From assembly GCA_026394935.1 (NCBI GenBank), contig JAPLZR010000117.1:1-6920 (forward strand): a DNA stretch of 6,920 bases, read 5' to 3'. Below are positions 1-5,673 of this stretch, piece by piece. The stretch's first letter is position 1. Each line of letters opens with the position of its first letter. The position numbers and the translations under genes are program-made. The stretch is from Candidatus Woesearchaeota archaeon. Its GTDB lineage: Archaea > Nanobdellota > Nanobdellia > Woesearchaeales > ARS49. The notes below the pieces were generated by a model. The model saw only the letters and a program-made list of their open reading frames with translations. It was not told the origin of the DNA and searched no databases.

Positions 1-39
1 GTTTTGCTTGCCGCCCCCGAAAAGATTCTTGATATATGA
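1..39 (+). CDS. possible 3' end of an upstream gene
   Basis: Frame 1 is open from the window edge and reads VLLAAPEKILDI before a TGA at 37-39. That stop overlaps an ATG at 36 (ATGA) and lies just before the ATG at 43, the spacing expected between genes of one operon. Twelve codons are too few to identify a product, and the other two forward frames also close nearby, so this may be chance. Confidence 0.2.
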   Translation, partial: VLLAAPEKILDI

Positions 40-42
40 TTG

Positions 43-839
43 ATGGTAAATGTGCGCCTCATATTCATCGCATCGGCATGGGCGGTATTGATCGCCGGGC
101 TGGTTCATGCCGCCGAAGAGAGGCAAACCCTCGAACTGAAAAAGACATCACGGCACTTTTGAACTGCAAACCAAATGACGGACCAACAAAGTACTGCACA
201 ATAAGCAATTTGAAAAGAGACACAGAATACAATTTCAAAGTCGTAGGCAGAAAAGGCAAAGAAAAAACATTCGACTCAAGAATAGAAGCTGCAAAAACAA
301 CTTTCAGAACAGCTCTCACTTTCGACAAAAATTCATTCACCCAAAAGGAAGATGAATTAAAATTTAACGGGCAGGGAGGGCTATCGCTGTTGGAATTCAA
401 AGACTTAACCTATGCACCAGACGTAGACGCCTTTGTTTTTGAAAGAAACGGCAGACTAAAACTTCTATTGCCGCTATATGTAGAACCATCAAAAGCATAT
501 ATAACAATGGAACACCTGTCTTCAAGCGATGCAAGCGCATTCAACAACGGCTATTCGCCCTTTGCACTCAGGCTCAACAACGAACTTGTAAACATAGGCT
601 CTCCAGGATTCCACACAATAAGAGAATCAACTTTTGAAATAAAACCGCAAAAAGGAGAAAACACGCTTGAAATTGAATCACTCGAGAATATGCCCATAGA
701 ACTAACATTGGAAGATGGAACCAAGAGAACAGACTATCTAGCAGCACACACAAAACTCTGGGTGCGAAGGATAACAGCTGACTGCCTATTCGGCGAATTC
801 TACAATAAGCCAGAAGACCTTGAAGTCAAGCTGAAATAA
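43..839 (+). CDS. secreted protein of unknown function, apparent frameshift near 129-134
   Basis: I do not recognise the family. From ATG 43 the frame encodes a good signal peptide (MVNVRLIFIASAWAVLIAGL, then VHA before AEE, a plausible cleavage site). It hits TGA after TSRHF at about 160. The rest of the protein is in the next frame, open from an ATG at 36 to TAA 837-839, but that frame's first 30 or so residues (His/Arg-rich) do not look like protein. Adding one A to the A5 run at about 129-134 joins the two as LELKKDITALLNCK and gives 265 residues. The segment TISNLKRDTEYNFKVVG resembles the last strands of a fibronectin type III domain. The C-terminal half has alternating beta-type residues and a GENTLEIES segment, as in jelly-roll or carbohydrate-binding sandwiches (weak inference). 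There is no C-terminal membrane helix. No Shine-Dalgarno site is clear. GC content is about 58% at 61-120 and about 33% at 181-240, so the 5' end may also be a mis-joined or foreign segment. Confidence 0.6.
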
Positions 840-842
840 TCA

Positions 843-855
843 GAAAGCTTTATAA
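843..855 (+). promoter_or_regulatory. archaeal BRE/TATA promoter P1
   Basis: The sequence gaaagctttataa matches the archaeal core promoter pattern: an A-rich BRE (GAAA) followed by TATA (TTTATAA at 849-855). With the usual spacing of about 25 bp, transcription would start near 876-880, inside the palindrome at 865-898. It begins four bases after the preceding stop codon, so it should serve the RHH/surface-protein operon. Confidence 0.7.
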
Positions 856-864
856 CTTACAGTT

Positions 865-898
865 TGATAAGTATTGTAAATACTTACAATACTTATCA
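865..898 (+). promoter_or_regulatory. perfect 15-bp palindrome, candidate operator O1
   Basis: Bases 865-879 (tgataagtattgtaa) are the exact reverse complement of 884-898, with a 4-base centre (atac). The element covers the expected start site of P1, where a bound repressor would block initiation. No T-run follows the stem, which argues against a simple terminator. The neighbouring RHH protein is the natural candidate to bind it, because RHH dimers read short inverted repeats. Binding is inferred. Confidence 0.6.
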
Positions 899-911
899 GA
901 AAGCTTTATAA
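899..911 (+). promoter_or_regulatory. archaeal BRE/TATA promoter P2
   Basis: An exact copy of the P1 core, with TATA (TTTATAA) at 905-911. The expected start is near 932-937, which leaves a leader of about 30 nt before the ATG at 965. That leader begins within the second, degenerate palindrome. Confidence 0.7.
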
Positions 912-930
912 CTTACAGTATTTAACTTTT

Positions 931-960
931 GATAAGTATTGGTTAAACTTACAATACTTA
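931..960 (+). promoter_or_regulatory. degenerate second palindrome, candidate operator O2
   Basis: This has the same layout as O1, with arms taagtattg (933-941) and caatactta (952-960) separated by 10 bases. The central bases that make O1 perfect are changed (ggttaaac in place of gtaaatac), so the stem is 9 bp. The left-arm-to-right-arm distance (21 bp) equals that of O1, which suggests conserved geometry. In RNA made from P2 it could also form a weak hairpin just before the start codon. Confidence 0.5.
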
Positions 961-964
961 CAGA

Positions 965-1105
965 ATGAAAAAAGAGCTAGCTTTCGACAGAATACCGGTA
1001 AAACCTGAAACAAAATACAGGCTGAAACTTTACGCAGTAAAGAACAGAATGAAATACGATGAAGCGATAAACGACCTTATTAACAAAACAGAGGCGAAAA
1101 AGTGA
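965..1105 (+). CDS. small ribbon-helix-helix DNA-binding protein, 46 aa
   Basis: ATG 965 to TGA 1103-1105. The protein opens with a short strand (LAFDRIPV), then helix 1 (KPETKYRLKLYAVKNRM), a turn, and helix 2 (KYDEAINDLINK). This is the order and size of an RHH (MetJ/Arc/CopG or VapB-antitoxin-like) domain. The YDEAINDLI stretch resembles archaeal VapB-type antitoxins. RHH proteins dimerise, insert the strand pair in the major groove at short inverted repeats, and commonly repress their own operon. Two promoters and two palindromes lie directly upstream. The TGA stop overlaps the GTG start of the next gene (GTGA, 1102-1105), so the two are probably translationally coupled. No PIN, RelE or other toxin follows, so an antitoxin role is unlikely here. 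A regulator of its own operon, including the surface protein, is the best inference. No clear Shine-Dalgarno precedes the ATG. Confidence 0.8.
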   Translation: MKKELAFDRIPVKPETKYRLKLYAVKNRMKYDEAINDLINKTEAKK

Positions 1106-1542
1106 GCCCGAAATATTTCACGTGGTTCTCAGTATTGATGTTCTCGATATTAACCATACTGCTAATACTGGCTTTAACCGGAGAAAACCCGCTGAAAAAC
1201 ATTCCACAACCAGAAGCAAAGAATGAGCCAGCACCTTTGGAGAAAACCGCCCAAACAGAAGAAAAAAAGGCATTAGAAAACACTCCTGCCAACAAAAATC
1301 CTTACGTTGACGTGCAAAAACCAGAGAGAACAGACTTCAGATCAGTTTACGGCCAATTCACAGGAACTGCGCCAAGAACAGCAACAGCAACCACGGGAGT
1401 AGTCGCAGTAGAACCAATAAAAATGGAAAAAGCAACAATCCGCCTGCCAAAACAAGACCAGGTAGACGTCATCCTAAGATGCAAAGATTACAATTTAAAC
1501 ACGCTATACTGCCCAAAATGGGAAATCACAAACATGACCTGA
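1102..1542 (+). CDS. N-terminal part of giant surface protein (signal/anchor and linker), cut by frameshift
   Basis: The start is GTG 1102, overlapping the RHH stop. GAGG at 1091-1094 gives a suitably spaced Shine-Dalgarno site, which supports this start. Residues 7-26 form one hydrophobic helix after a Lys (export signal or membrane anchor). Next comes a Pro/Glu/Lys/Ala linker (about 35-75) and a Thr/Ala-rich stretch. A beta region begins near residue 113 with RLPKQDQVDVILRCKD and contains a Cys pair, then CPKWEITNMT, where TGA at 1540-1542 ends the frame. The continuation of this domain lies in the next frame. Adding one C at 1538-1539 turns NMT-stop into NMTLKLLEIKC and gives a 1314-residue protein ending at 5045. 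Alone, this 146-residue piece would be a truncated domain on a membrane anchor. No slippery heptamer is visible, so programmed frameshifting is not supported. Confidence 0.75.
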   Translation: MSPKYFTWFSVLMFSILTILLILALTGENPLKNIPQPEAKNEPAPLEKTAQTEEKKALENTPANKNPYVDVQKPERTDFRSVYGQFTGTAPRTATATTGVVAVEPIKMEKATIRLPKQDQVDVILRCKDYNLNTLYCPKWEITNMT

Positions 1543-4500
1543 AATTACTTGAAATAAAGTGCCAGGACAAAATAATGCCTTACGAATGGGTTAATGGCAA
1601 AGCAGTAATAAAAAAATACCATTGCCCAAAAGAAGCAACAGAAACAAACAGAGTTCTAACGTCAGGAAAACACACCCTAAGATTCACATTCGGAGACGAC
1701 TTTGCATATGCGTTCAACGATGCAGCAGCAGCTTCGTGGAACAGGACAGTAAACAATGGAAACAACGATGAAGCATTCAGCGTCGCAGTAGATTCAGCAA
1801 AAAACGTCATAGTCGCGGGATACACAAACGACGGCTCAAAAGACATGTTCTATACAATAAAATACGACCAGAACGGAAACGCACAATGGAACAAAAGCTA
1901 CAGCGGAGGCTACGAAGACAGAGCATACGGAGTTGCAACGGATTCATCAAAGAATGTAATTGTGGCTGGTTACACCAAAGTTTCACTGGGCGGAGACCCA
2001 CCAACATACGACTATGACTATTACATAATCAAATACGACGAAAACGGCAACCACTTATGGAACAAAACAATAAACAGCGGAAGCGATTACGGAGACTTTG
2101 CAAGAAGTGTTGCAGTTGATTTAAACGACAACATCATAGTAACAGGATACAACCAGTCAGGATTTGATATGACAGAAAAAGATGACTATCTCACAATAAA
2201 ATTGAACTCAGCAGGCACAATCCAATGGAACAAAACATTCCACGCTGCAACAATCGACGAAGCATATTCAGTTGATACTGATGCAAGCAACAATATAATC
2301 GTGACCGGAAGCAGCAGCGGCCTGACTTCTTACACTGTGAAATATGACGCCAATGGAAACCAATTGTGGACAGCAAACAACACCTATCCCGAATCAGGAG
2401 TGGCAAATTTTGGAGCAACTGCAAATTCAAACAATGACGTCTTCATAACAGACGGCCAAAACCGGCTCATAAAATACAATTCTTCAGGACACTACCAGTG
2501 GAACATCAGCTTTGCAATGACCACCCCAGGCCCTGGCGCAATCACAACAGACACATACAACAACATTTACGTTGCAGGAACATCCGGCACTAATTTCAGA
2601 ACATTCAAATTTGACTCGACAGGAACGCAGAAATGGAACATAACAACAAGCGTAGGTGGCAGTGACACAGGAAATGGTGTTGCAGTAGATTCAGCAAACA
2701 GCGTAATAACTGTAGGAAGAGCAGATGCCGACTTCTACACTATCAAATATGCCCAGACCTCCACTTGCGGAATAGACCCGATAACAAGCTCAACAACACT
2801 AACGCAGAACTATAACGCAGCAACTGAAGGAAACTGCGTTGAAATTTTCGGAAGCAATATAGTTCTTAACTGCGCAGGATACCAGCTTACCGGAATAAAC
2901 CAAAGCAACGGAATATTCGCCAGCAACGTAAACAACATCACAATCATCAACTGCAACATACAAAACTTCACAACAGGCATTAATTTCACCAACGTGCTCA
3001 ATTTCACCATCAACCTCACCAATATCACTGACGTGAATCGCGGCATTTACATCGACCCGTCCGGAGGCCAAATATGCAATGTAATGATTGTAGCAGATGA
3101 AAGCTGCGAAGAATCAACAAACTCAGATGTCGTTGTAGATTTATCTGAATGCGTTTCCAAAAAAGACGGATTTGTTCAATACACCGACACTGATTTCGGT
3201 CCTTTTAATAAAATTTCTGGTGACAAGATAAAAATCAAACTAGTCGGCAACCAAAGCAACAAAACAGGCATCAAAGTTCAAGGAAATTCCACAACAAACC
3301 TCACCAAAGTCAACATCACCGGCGCAGACACAGCAGTACACATCATCGACAATAAATTATCCACAGAATTGAAGAGTTTTAACCTTGTTGGCACGGATAA
3401 CGGCACAGGTATTTTAATTGAAAATTCGAATCAAGTGACCATTGATGACGCCGAAATAAGTAATTTTACCACTGCTATTGACGCTTCCGATAACGCTAAT
3501 TTAATCATAACTAAGGCAACAATTAAAGAAACCAAGACGGGCCTCAATATCGTTTACGTCAACAGCTCAAATATGACTAACCTAACTTATAGTGGCCATG
3601 CCACCATATTCAAAGCCATTGCCCGCAGCGAATGTATCCGCCCCACCCCCAGAATCAGCCCAAGCATCAGAATTAATAATTCCAGGAATATCGCCTTAAA
3701 CTCTTTTAGCTTTGATGTCGATGAAATCAACTGTACAGCCATTGACATTGAAAACTCTGATTCTGTCACTCTCCACGATTCAACAATCAGCAATCACGGC
3801 ACGGGCGTAGCTGTTACCAATTCAACGGGTTTTATTATCAGAGGGACCACTATTACCAATGTTGAAACCGGCATCAAAGCCGAAAATTCCACAATTAACA
3901 TCACCAATTCCAACCTCACCGGCAATGACAACGGCACAGGCATCAATAACAGCAAAACAAAACTCAGAGTAGACGACACGCTGGTAGAAGACTGGCTGTA
4001 CGGCATTTACATAAGCTCAGACAGCACAGACGTGACTGTTACAAACTCCAAAATCAGAAACATGGCTCTGACGCCAGAATACAGCATCTACAACCTCGGC
4101 GCAGGAACAGGCAGCAACAACAAGTGCACTGCCACTCACGGCTGGTCAGACACCGGCTTCACAAACCGCTGCACAATACAGCCGGATTTCACAGACAGCC
4201 CAGAATGGATGCTGATACCAGGACTGGATTTCGAAAAAAGCACAGACCTAAGCCAGGAACCAGACAGAAGCTCAGTTGCACTCATACTGTCAAGCCCGAC
4301 CGTCACAGTGGACTGGCTAAACAATGTGGACACAAGCTATCAGGACTATGACACCAACATATATCTTGGAAGTAATTTCATCAGCGTAAACTCGGCAAAT
4401 CTCGACTCTTCAATCAACACTCCGGCAAATGTAGAAATGGAAGGAATAGACTGCAGCAGTTTCAACCTTTATTACGCATCAGGATTCCAGACAAGCAGTG

Positions 4501-5045
4501 CTGAAGTAATAAGCGAGGGACAATTAATAGCAACCGAGGAAAACATAGGCGGAAACTGCGATGATTCAGACATATGCACAAACGTAGAATGCACAGACGG
4601 AACTTTAAGCTTCAGAGCACTACACTTCTCAGGATTTGCAGGCTCAAACACAACAACACTAACAATATGGGACGATACAGACACAACGACAAAATACGTT
4701 AATGACGACGTTAAATTCTACGCAAACTACTCAAACGCCAGCATACCAATCACAGGCGCCAGCTGCAACGCAAGCTTTGAAATAGTGCCATCAGGACCAT
4801 TCAACATGGCTTACAACGCAACCAGCAAATACTACGAATACAACAGAACATTCCCGGCAACAGGAACCTCAGACTGGAATGTAACCTGCGCAGCAACAGA
4901 TTTCCCAAATCTAACAGCATTTGATGAAGTCACAATCTCATCACCGGGAGGAACTGTTCCAGAATTCAGCACAGTCACCCTGCTATTCGCACTCACGATA
5001 ACCGTTTGCGGACTTATAATGATAAGACGCAAATACGGAAAATAA
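1479..5045 (+). CDS. giant surface protein: SBBP beta-propeller, beta-helix, Ig-like domain, PEF-CTERM-like tail
   Basis: The frame is open from ATG 1479, but its first 20 codons overlap the previous frame and look spurious. Real coding begins at about 1539. Numbering the joined protein: the rest of the Cys-containing N-terminal domain ends near FGDDFAYAF; a seven-bladed beta-propeller spans 213-552, each blade opening with Trp and ending like IKYDxNG; a right-handed parallel beta-helix runs about 553-1028, with 22-residue rungs (TGI...NSxxVTIxxxxISN) and about 25 Asn-X-Ser/Thr sequons; a Cys-containing beta domain follows (about 1030-1190, from PEWMLIPG to HFSGFAG); then an Ig-like domain (about 1191-1285); then VPEFST, a hydrophobic helix and RRKYGK. 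PEF plus helix plus basic tail is the PEF-CTERM pattern, recognised by an archaeosortase that cleaves and reattaches proteins at the surface. The likely role is a cell-surface adhesin or envelope protein, and the ligand is unknown. Export depends on the signal in the preceding fragment, so the two pieces must be one gene or this is a pseudogene. Confidence 0.8.
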   Translation: MQRLQFKHAILPKMGNHKHDLKLLEIKCQDKIMPYEWVNGKAVIKKYHCPKEATETNRVLTSGKHTLRFTFGDDFAYAFNDAAAASWNRTVNNGNNDEAFSVAVDSAKNVIVAGYTNDGSKDMFYTIKYDQNGNAQWNKSYSGGYEDRAYGVATDSSKNVIVAGYTKVSLGGDPPTYDYDYYIIKYDENGNHLWNKTINSGSDYGDFARSVAVDLNDNIIVTGYNQSGFDMTEKDDYLTIKLNSAGTIQWNKTFHAATIDEAYSVDTDASNNIIVTGSSSGLTSYTVKYDANGNQLWTANNTYPESGVANFGATANSNNDVFITDGQNRLIKYNSSGHYQWNISFAMTTPGPGAITTDTYNNIYVAGTSGTNFRTFKFDSTGTQKWNITTSVGGSDTGNGVAVDSANSVITVGRADADFYTIKYAQTSTCGIDPITSSTTLTQNYNAATEGNCVEIFGSNIVLNCAGYQLTGINQSNGIFASNVNNITIINCNIQNFTTGINFTNVLNFTINLTNITDVNRGIYIDPSGGQICNVMIVADESCEESTNSDVVVDLSECVSKKDGFVQYTDTDFGPFNKISGDKIKIKLVGNQSNKTGIKVQGNSTTNLTKVNITGADTAVHIIDNKLSTELKSFNLVGTDNGTGILIENSNQVTIDDAEISNFTTAIDASDNANLIITKATIKETKTGLNIVYVNSSNMTNLTYSGHATIFKAIARSECIRPTPRISPSIRINNSRNIALNSFSFDVDEINCTAIDIENSDSVTLHDSTISNHGTGVAVTNSTGFIIRGTTITNVETGIKAENSTINITNSNLTGNDNGTGINNSKTKLRVDDTLVEDWLYGIYISSDSTDVTVTNSKIRNMALTPEYSIYNLGAGTGSNNKCTATHGWSDTGFTNRCTIQPDFTDSPEWMLIPGLDFEKSTDLSQEPDRSSVALILSSPTVTVDWLNNVDTSYQDYDTNIYLGSNFISVNSANLDSSINTPANVEMEGIDCSSFNLYYASGFQTSSAEVISEGQLIATEENIGGNCDDSDICTNVECTDGTLSFRALHFSGFAGSNTTTLTIWDDTDTTTKYVNDDVKFYANYSNASIPITGASCNASFEIVPSGPFNMAYNATSKYYEYNRTFPATGTSDWNVTCAATDFPNLTAFDEVTISSPGGTVPEFSTVTLLFALTITVCGLIMIRRKYGK
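1737..2756 (+). repeat. seven SBBP-type beta-propeller blades
   Basis: Seven consecutive protein repeats of 41 to 57 residues begin WNRT, WNKS, WNKT, WNKT, WTAN, WNIS and WNIT. Each has a central AVDSxxNVIVAGY-like strand and a closing YTIKYDxNGN-like strand. Seven blades is a complete propeller of the SBBP (seven-bladed beta-propeller) family. Blade 5 is the most diverged: it has WTANNT and lacks the VxGY strand. The copies differ strongly in DNA sequence, so the duplication is old. Confidence 0.85.
2970..3960 (+). other. codon-usage island within the beta-helix coding region
   Basis: Codon choice changes here while the frame continues. By hand count, alanine is GCA 25, GCT 3, GCC 3, GCG 1 in the propeller (from about 1720 to 2756), but GCA 1, GCT 4, GCC 7 at 3360-3960. 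AAT outnumbers AAC for Asn (16 to 12), and ACC, ATT, GAT, TTT and GTT codons become common. After about 3960 the GCA/ACA/AAC style returns. The left edge is gradual: ACC/CTC/ATC codons start near 2975 and the shift is strongest after 3360. Transfer or recombination of beta-helix rungs is a likely cause. Confidence 0.6.
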
Positions 5046-5072
5046 TCAGTTTTGGTCGAATATTCCGCAACC

Positions 5073-5080
5073 TTTTTAAA
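5073..5080 (+). promoter_or_regulatory. TATA box of the aIF5A operon
   Basis: TTTTTAAA lies about 25 bp before the ATG at 5104, so transcription should start at or next to the start codon and give a leaderless mRNA. No Shine-Dalgarno site is present in the pyrimidine-rich bases before the ATG, consistent with this. The BRE is not clear. Confidence 0.55.
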
Positions 5081-5085
5081 CCCCC

Positions 5086-5103
5086 TTTTTCCTTTTCGTT
5101 TTT
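5086..5103 (+). terminator. T-rich terminator of the surface-protein operon
   Basis: Three T-runs (TTTTT, TTTT, TTTTT) separated by CC and CG follow the surface-protein stop (5043-5045). Archaeal RNA polymerase terminates at such runs without a hairpin. The strip sits between the TATA box and the ATG of the next gene, so terminator and promoter share one intergenic space of 58 bp. Confidence 0.45.
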
Positions 5104-5505
5104 ATGACGACCAAAGTAGTCGGTGCAGGAACAATCAAGGAAAACAGCTATATTCTAATTGAAGGCGCTGCCTGCAAGGTAGTTTCCTTCGAAGTATCCA
5201 AATCCGGAAAACACGGACACGCCAAAGTCAGAATGGTGGCTATTGGCTTGCTGGACAATAAGAAACGTGAGATTAATTTGCCCGCTCACGATAACGTTGA
5301 AGTTCCTATAGTTGAAAAGAAGTCCGCACAAGTATTAAACGTCACCAATAATATTGCAAATGTAATGGATGAAGAAACATACGAAACATTTGACCTGCAA
5401 ATTCCCGAAGAACTCAAAGCAACAGTCGTTCCAAACTGCAAAATATTATACTGGATCATTCTAGAACAAAAAGTGATGAAACAACTGAAAGGCGGTGCTG
5501 AGTAA
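5104..5505 (+). CDS. eif5A: translation initiation factor 5A (aIF5A), hypusine-containing
   Basis: The 133-residue protein is the normal size for aIF5A. The N-terminal SH3-like domain (about 1-70) carries the hypusine loop SKSGKHGHAK; Lys36 in GKHGH is the residue converted to (deoxy)hypusine by deoxyhypusine synthase. The C-terminal half (about 71-133) is the OB-fold domain. The factor binds the ribosomal E site and rescues ribosomes stalled in elongation, notably at proline-rich stretches. It also helps termination. The start fits a leaderless transcript from the TATA box at 5073-5080. The stop TAA (5503-5505) is one base from the L40e start, so the two are one operon. The last residues (QLKGGAE) are encoded by bases that hold the GGTG ribosome-binding site for L40e. 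Confidence 0.95.
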   Translation: MTTKVVGAGTIKENSYILIEGAACKVVSFEVSKSGKHGHAKVRMVAIGLLDNKKREINLPAHDNVEVPIVEKKSAQVLNVTNNIANVMDEETYETFDLQIPEELKATVVPNCKILYWIILEQKVMKQLKGGAE

Positions 5506-5506
5506 A

Positions 5507-5668
5507 ATGGTAAAGTTCCCAGAAGCGGACGCAAGAATGTTCAGAAACAAGTTTGTATGCAGAAGATGCAAATCAGTCATCCGCGCGCCTTCTAGAAAAA
5601 TAGCAGACCAGCAAGTAAAATGCAGAAACTGCGCTGGAAAGAAATTTAAACCAAAACGCAAGAAGTAA
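5507..5668 (+). CDS. rpl40e: large-subunit ribosomal protein L40e, 53 aa
   Basis: ATG 5507 to TAA 5666-5668. The N-terminus MVKFPEADARMFRNKFVC matches the archaeal L40e signature (FPEAEAR...C). Four cysteines, Cys18, Cys21, Cys39 and Cys42 (CRRC and CRNC), form the zinc knuckle, and the tail KKFKPKRKK is the basic rRNA-binding end. In the eukaryotic homologue this domain is fused to ubiquitin; here it stands alone, as in archaea. The loop between the cysteine pairs is 17 residues, longer than the roughly 10 I recall for common archaeal L40e. GGTG at 5494-5497 inside the aIF5A end gives a Shine-Dalgarno site. It is probably cotranscribed with aIF5A upstream and the S2P protease five bases downstream. 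Confidence 0.9.
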   Translation: MVKFPEADARMFRNKFVCRRCKSVIRAPSRKIADQQVKCRNCAGKKFKPKRKK

Positions 5669-5673
5669 AGCGA

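Larger units (their letters stand above)
839..964 (+). repeat. tandem duplicated promoter-palindrome unit
   Basis: This gene-free strip consists of two imperfect copies of one unit. A 25-bp exact direct repeat lies at 839-863 and 895-919. A 14-bp block (tttgataagtattg) lies at 863-876 and 928-941, and another 14-bp block (acttacaatactta) at 882-895 and 947-960. The second unit has 9 extra bases between the promoter part and the palindrome. The motif ACTTACA occurs five times (855, 882, 911, 947, 956). No ORF or mobile-element gene lies within it. Confidence 0.9.

Noticed and set aside
36..130. ATG 36 as the real start of the first protein
   Set aside because: The peptide from 36 to about 130 is His/Arg-rich without secretory character, while the overlapping frame from 43 gives a clear signal peptide.
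125..140. Programmed frameshift at the A-run (GAAAAAG)
   Set aside because: The classic A-AAA-AAG site needs six A before the G; only five are present, so the P-site tRNA could not re-pair well.
865..898. Intrinsic terminator of the first gene
   Set aside because: The stem is strong but no T-run follows it, and it lies over the predicted P1 start. A minor role in termination cannot be excluded.
839..960. CRISPR-like repeat pair
   Set aside because: There are only two copies, the material between them is itself repeated and palindromic, and each copy contains a BRE/TATA core. This is a duplicated control region.
839..964. Miniature transposable element with terminal inverted repeats
   Set aside because: The palindrome has a 4-base centre, there is no target-site duplication, and it sits exactly where an operator is expected.
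965..1105. Antitoxin of a VapBC-type toxin-antitoxin pair
   Set aside because: The fold resembles VapB, but the coupled downstream gene is a membrane/surface protein with no PIN or RelE-like residues.
1520..1545. Programmed -1 ribosomal frameshift
   Set aside because: No X-XXY-YYZ slippery heptamer is present at the join and no strong downstream hairpin is apparent; a missing C explains the break more simply.
1580..4684. Several minus-strand open frames of 65-90 codons opposite the surface protein
   Set aside because: They are shadows of the low-stop, codon-biased plus-strand gene, with low-complexity Leu/Ser/Val-rich products and no start signals.
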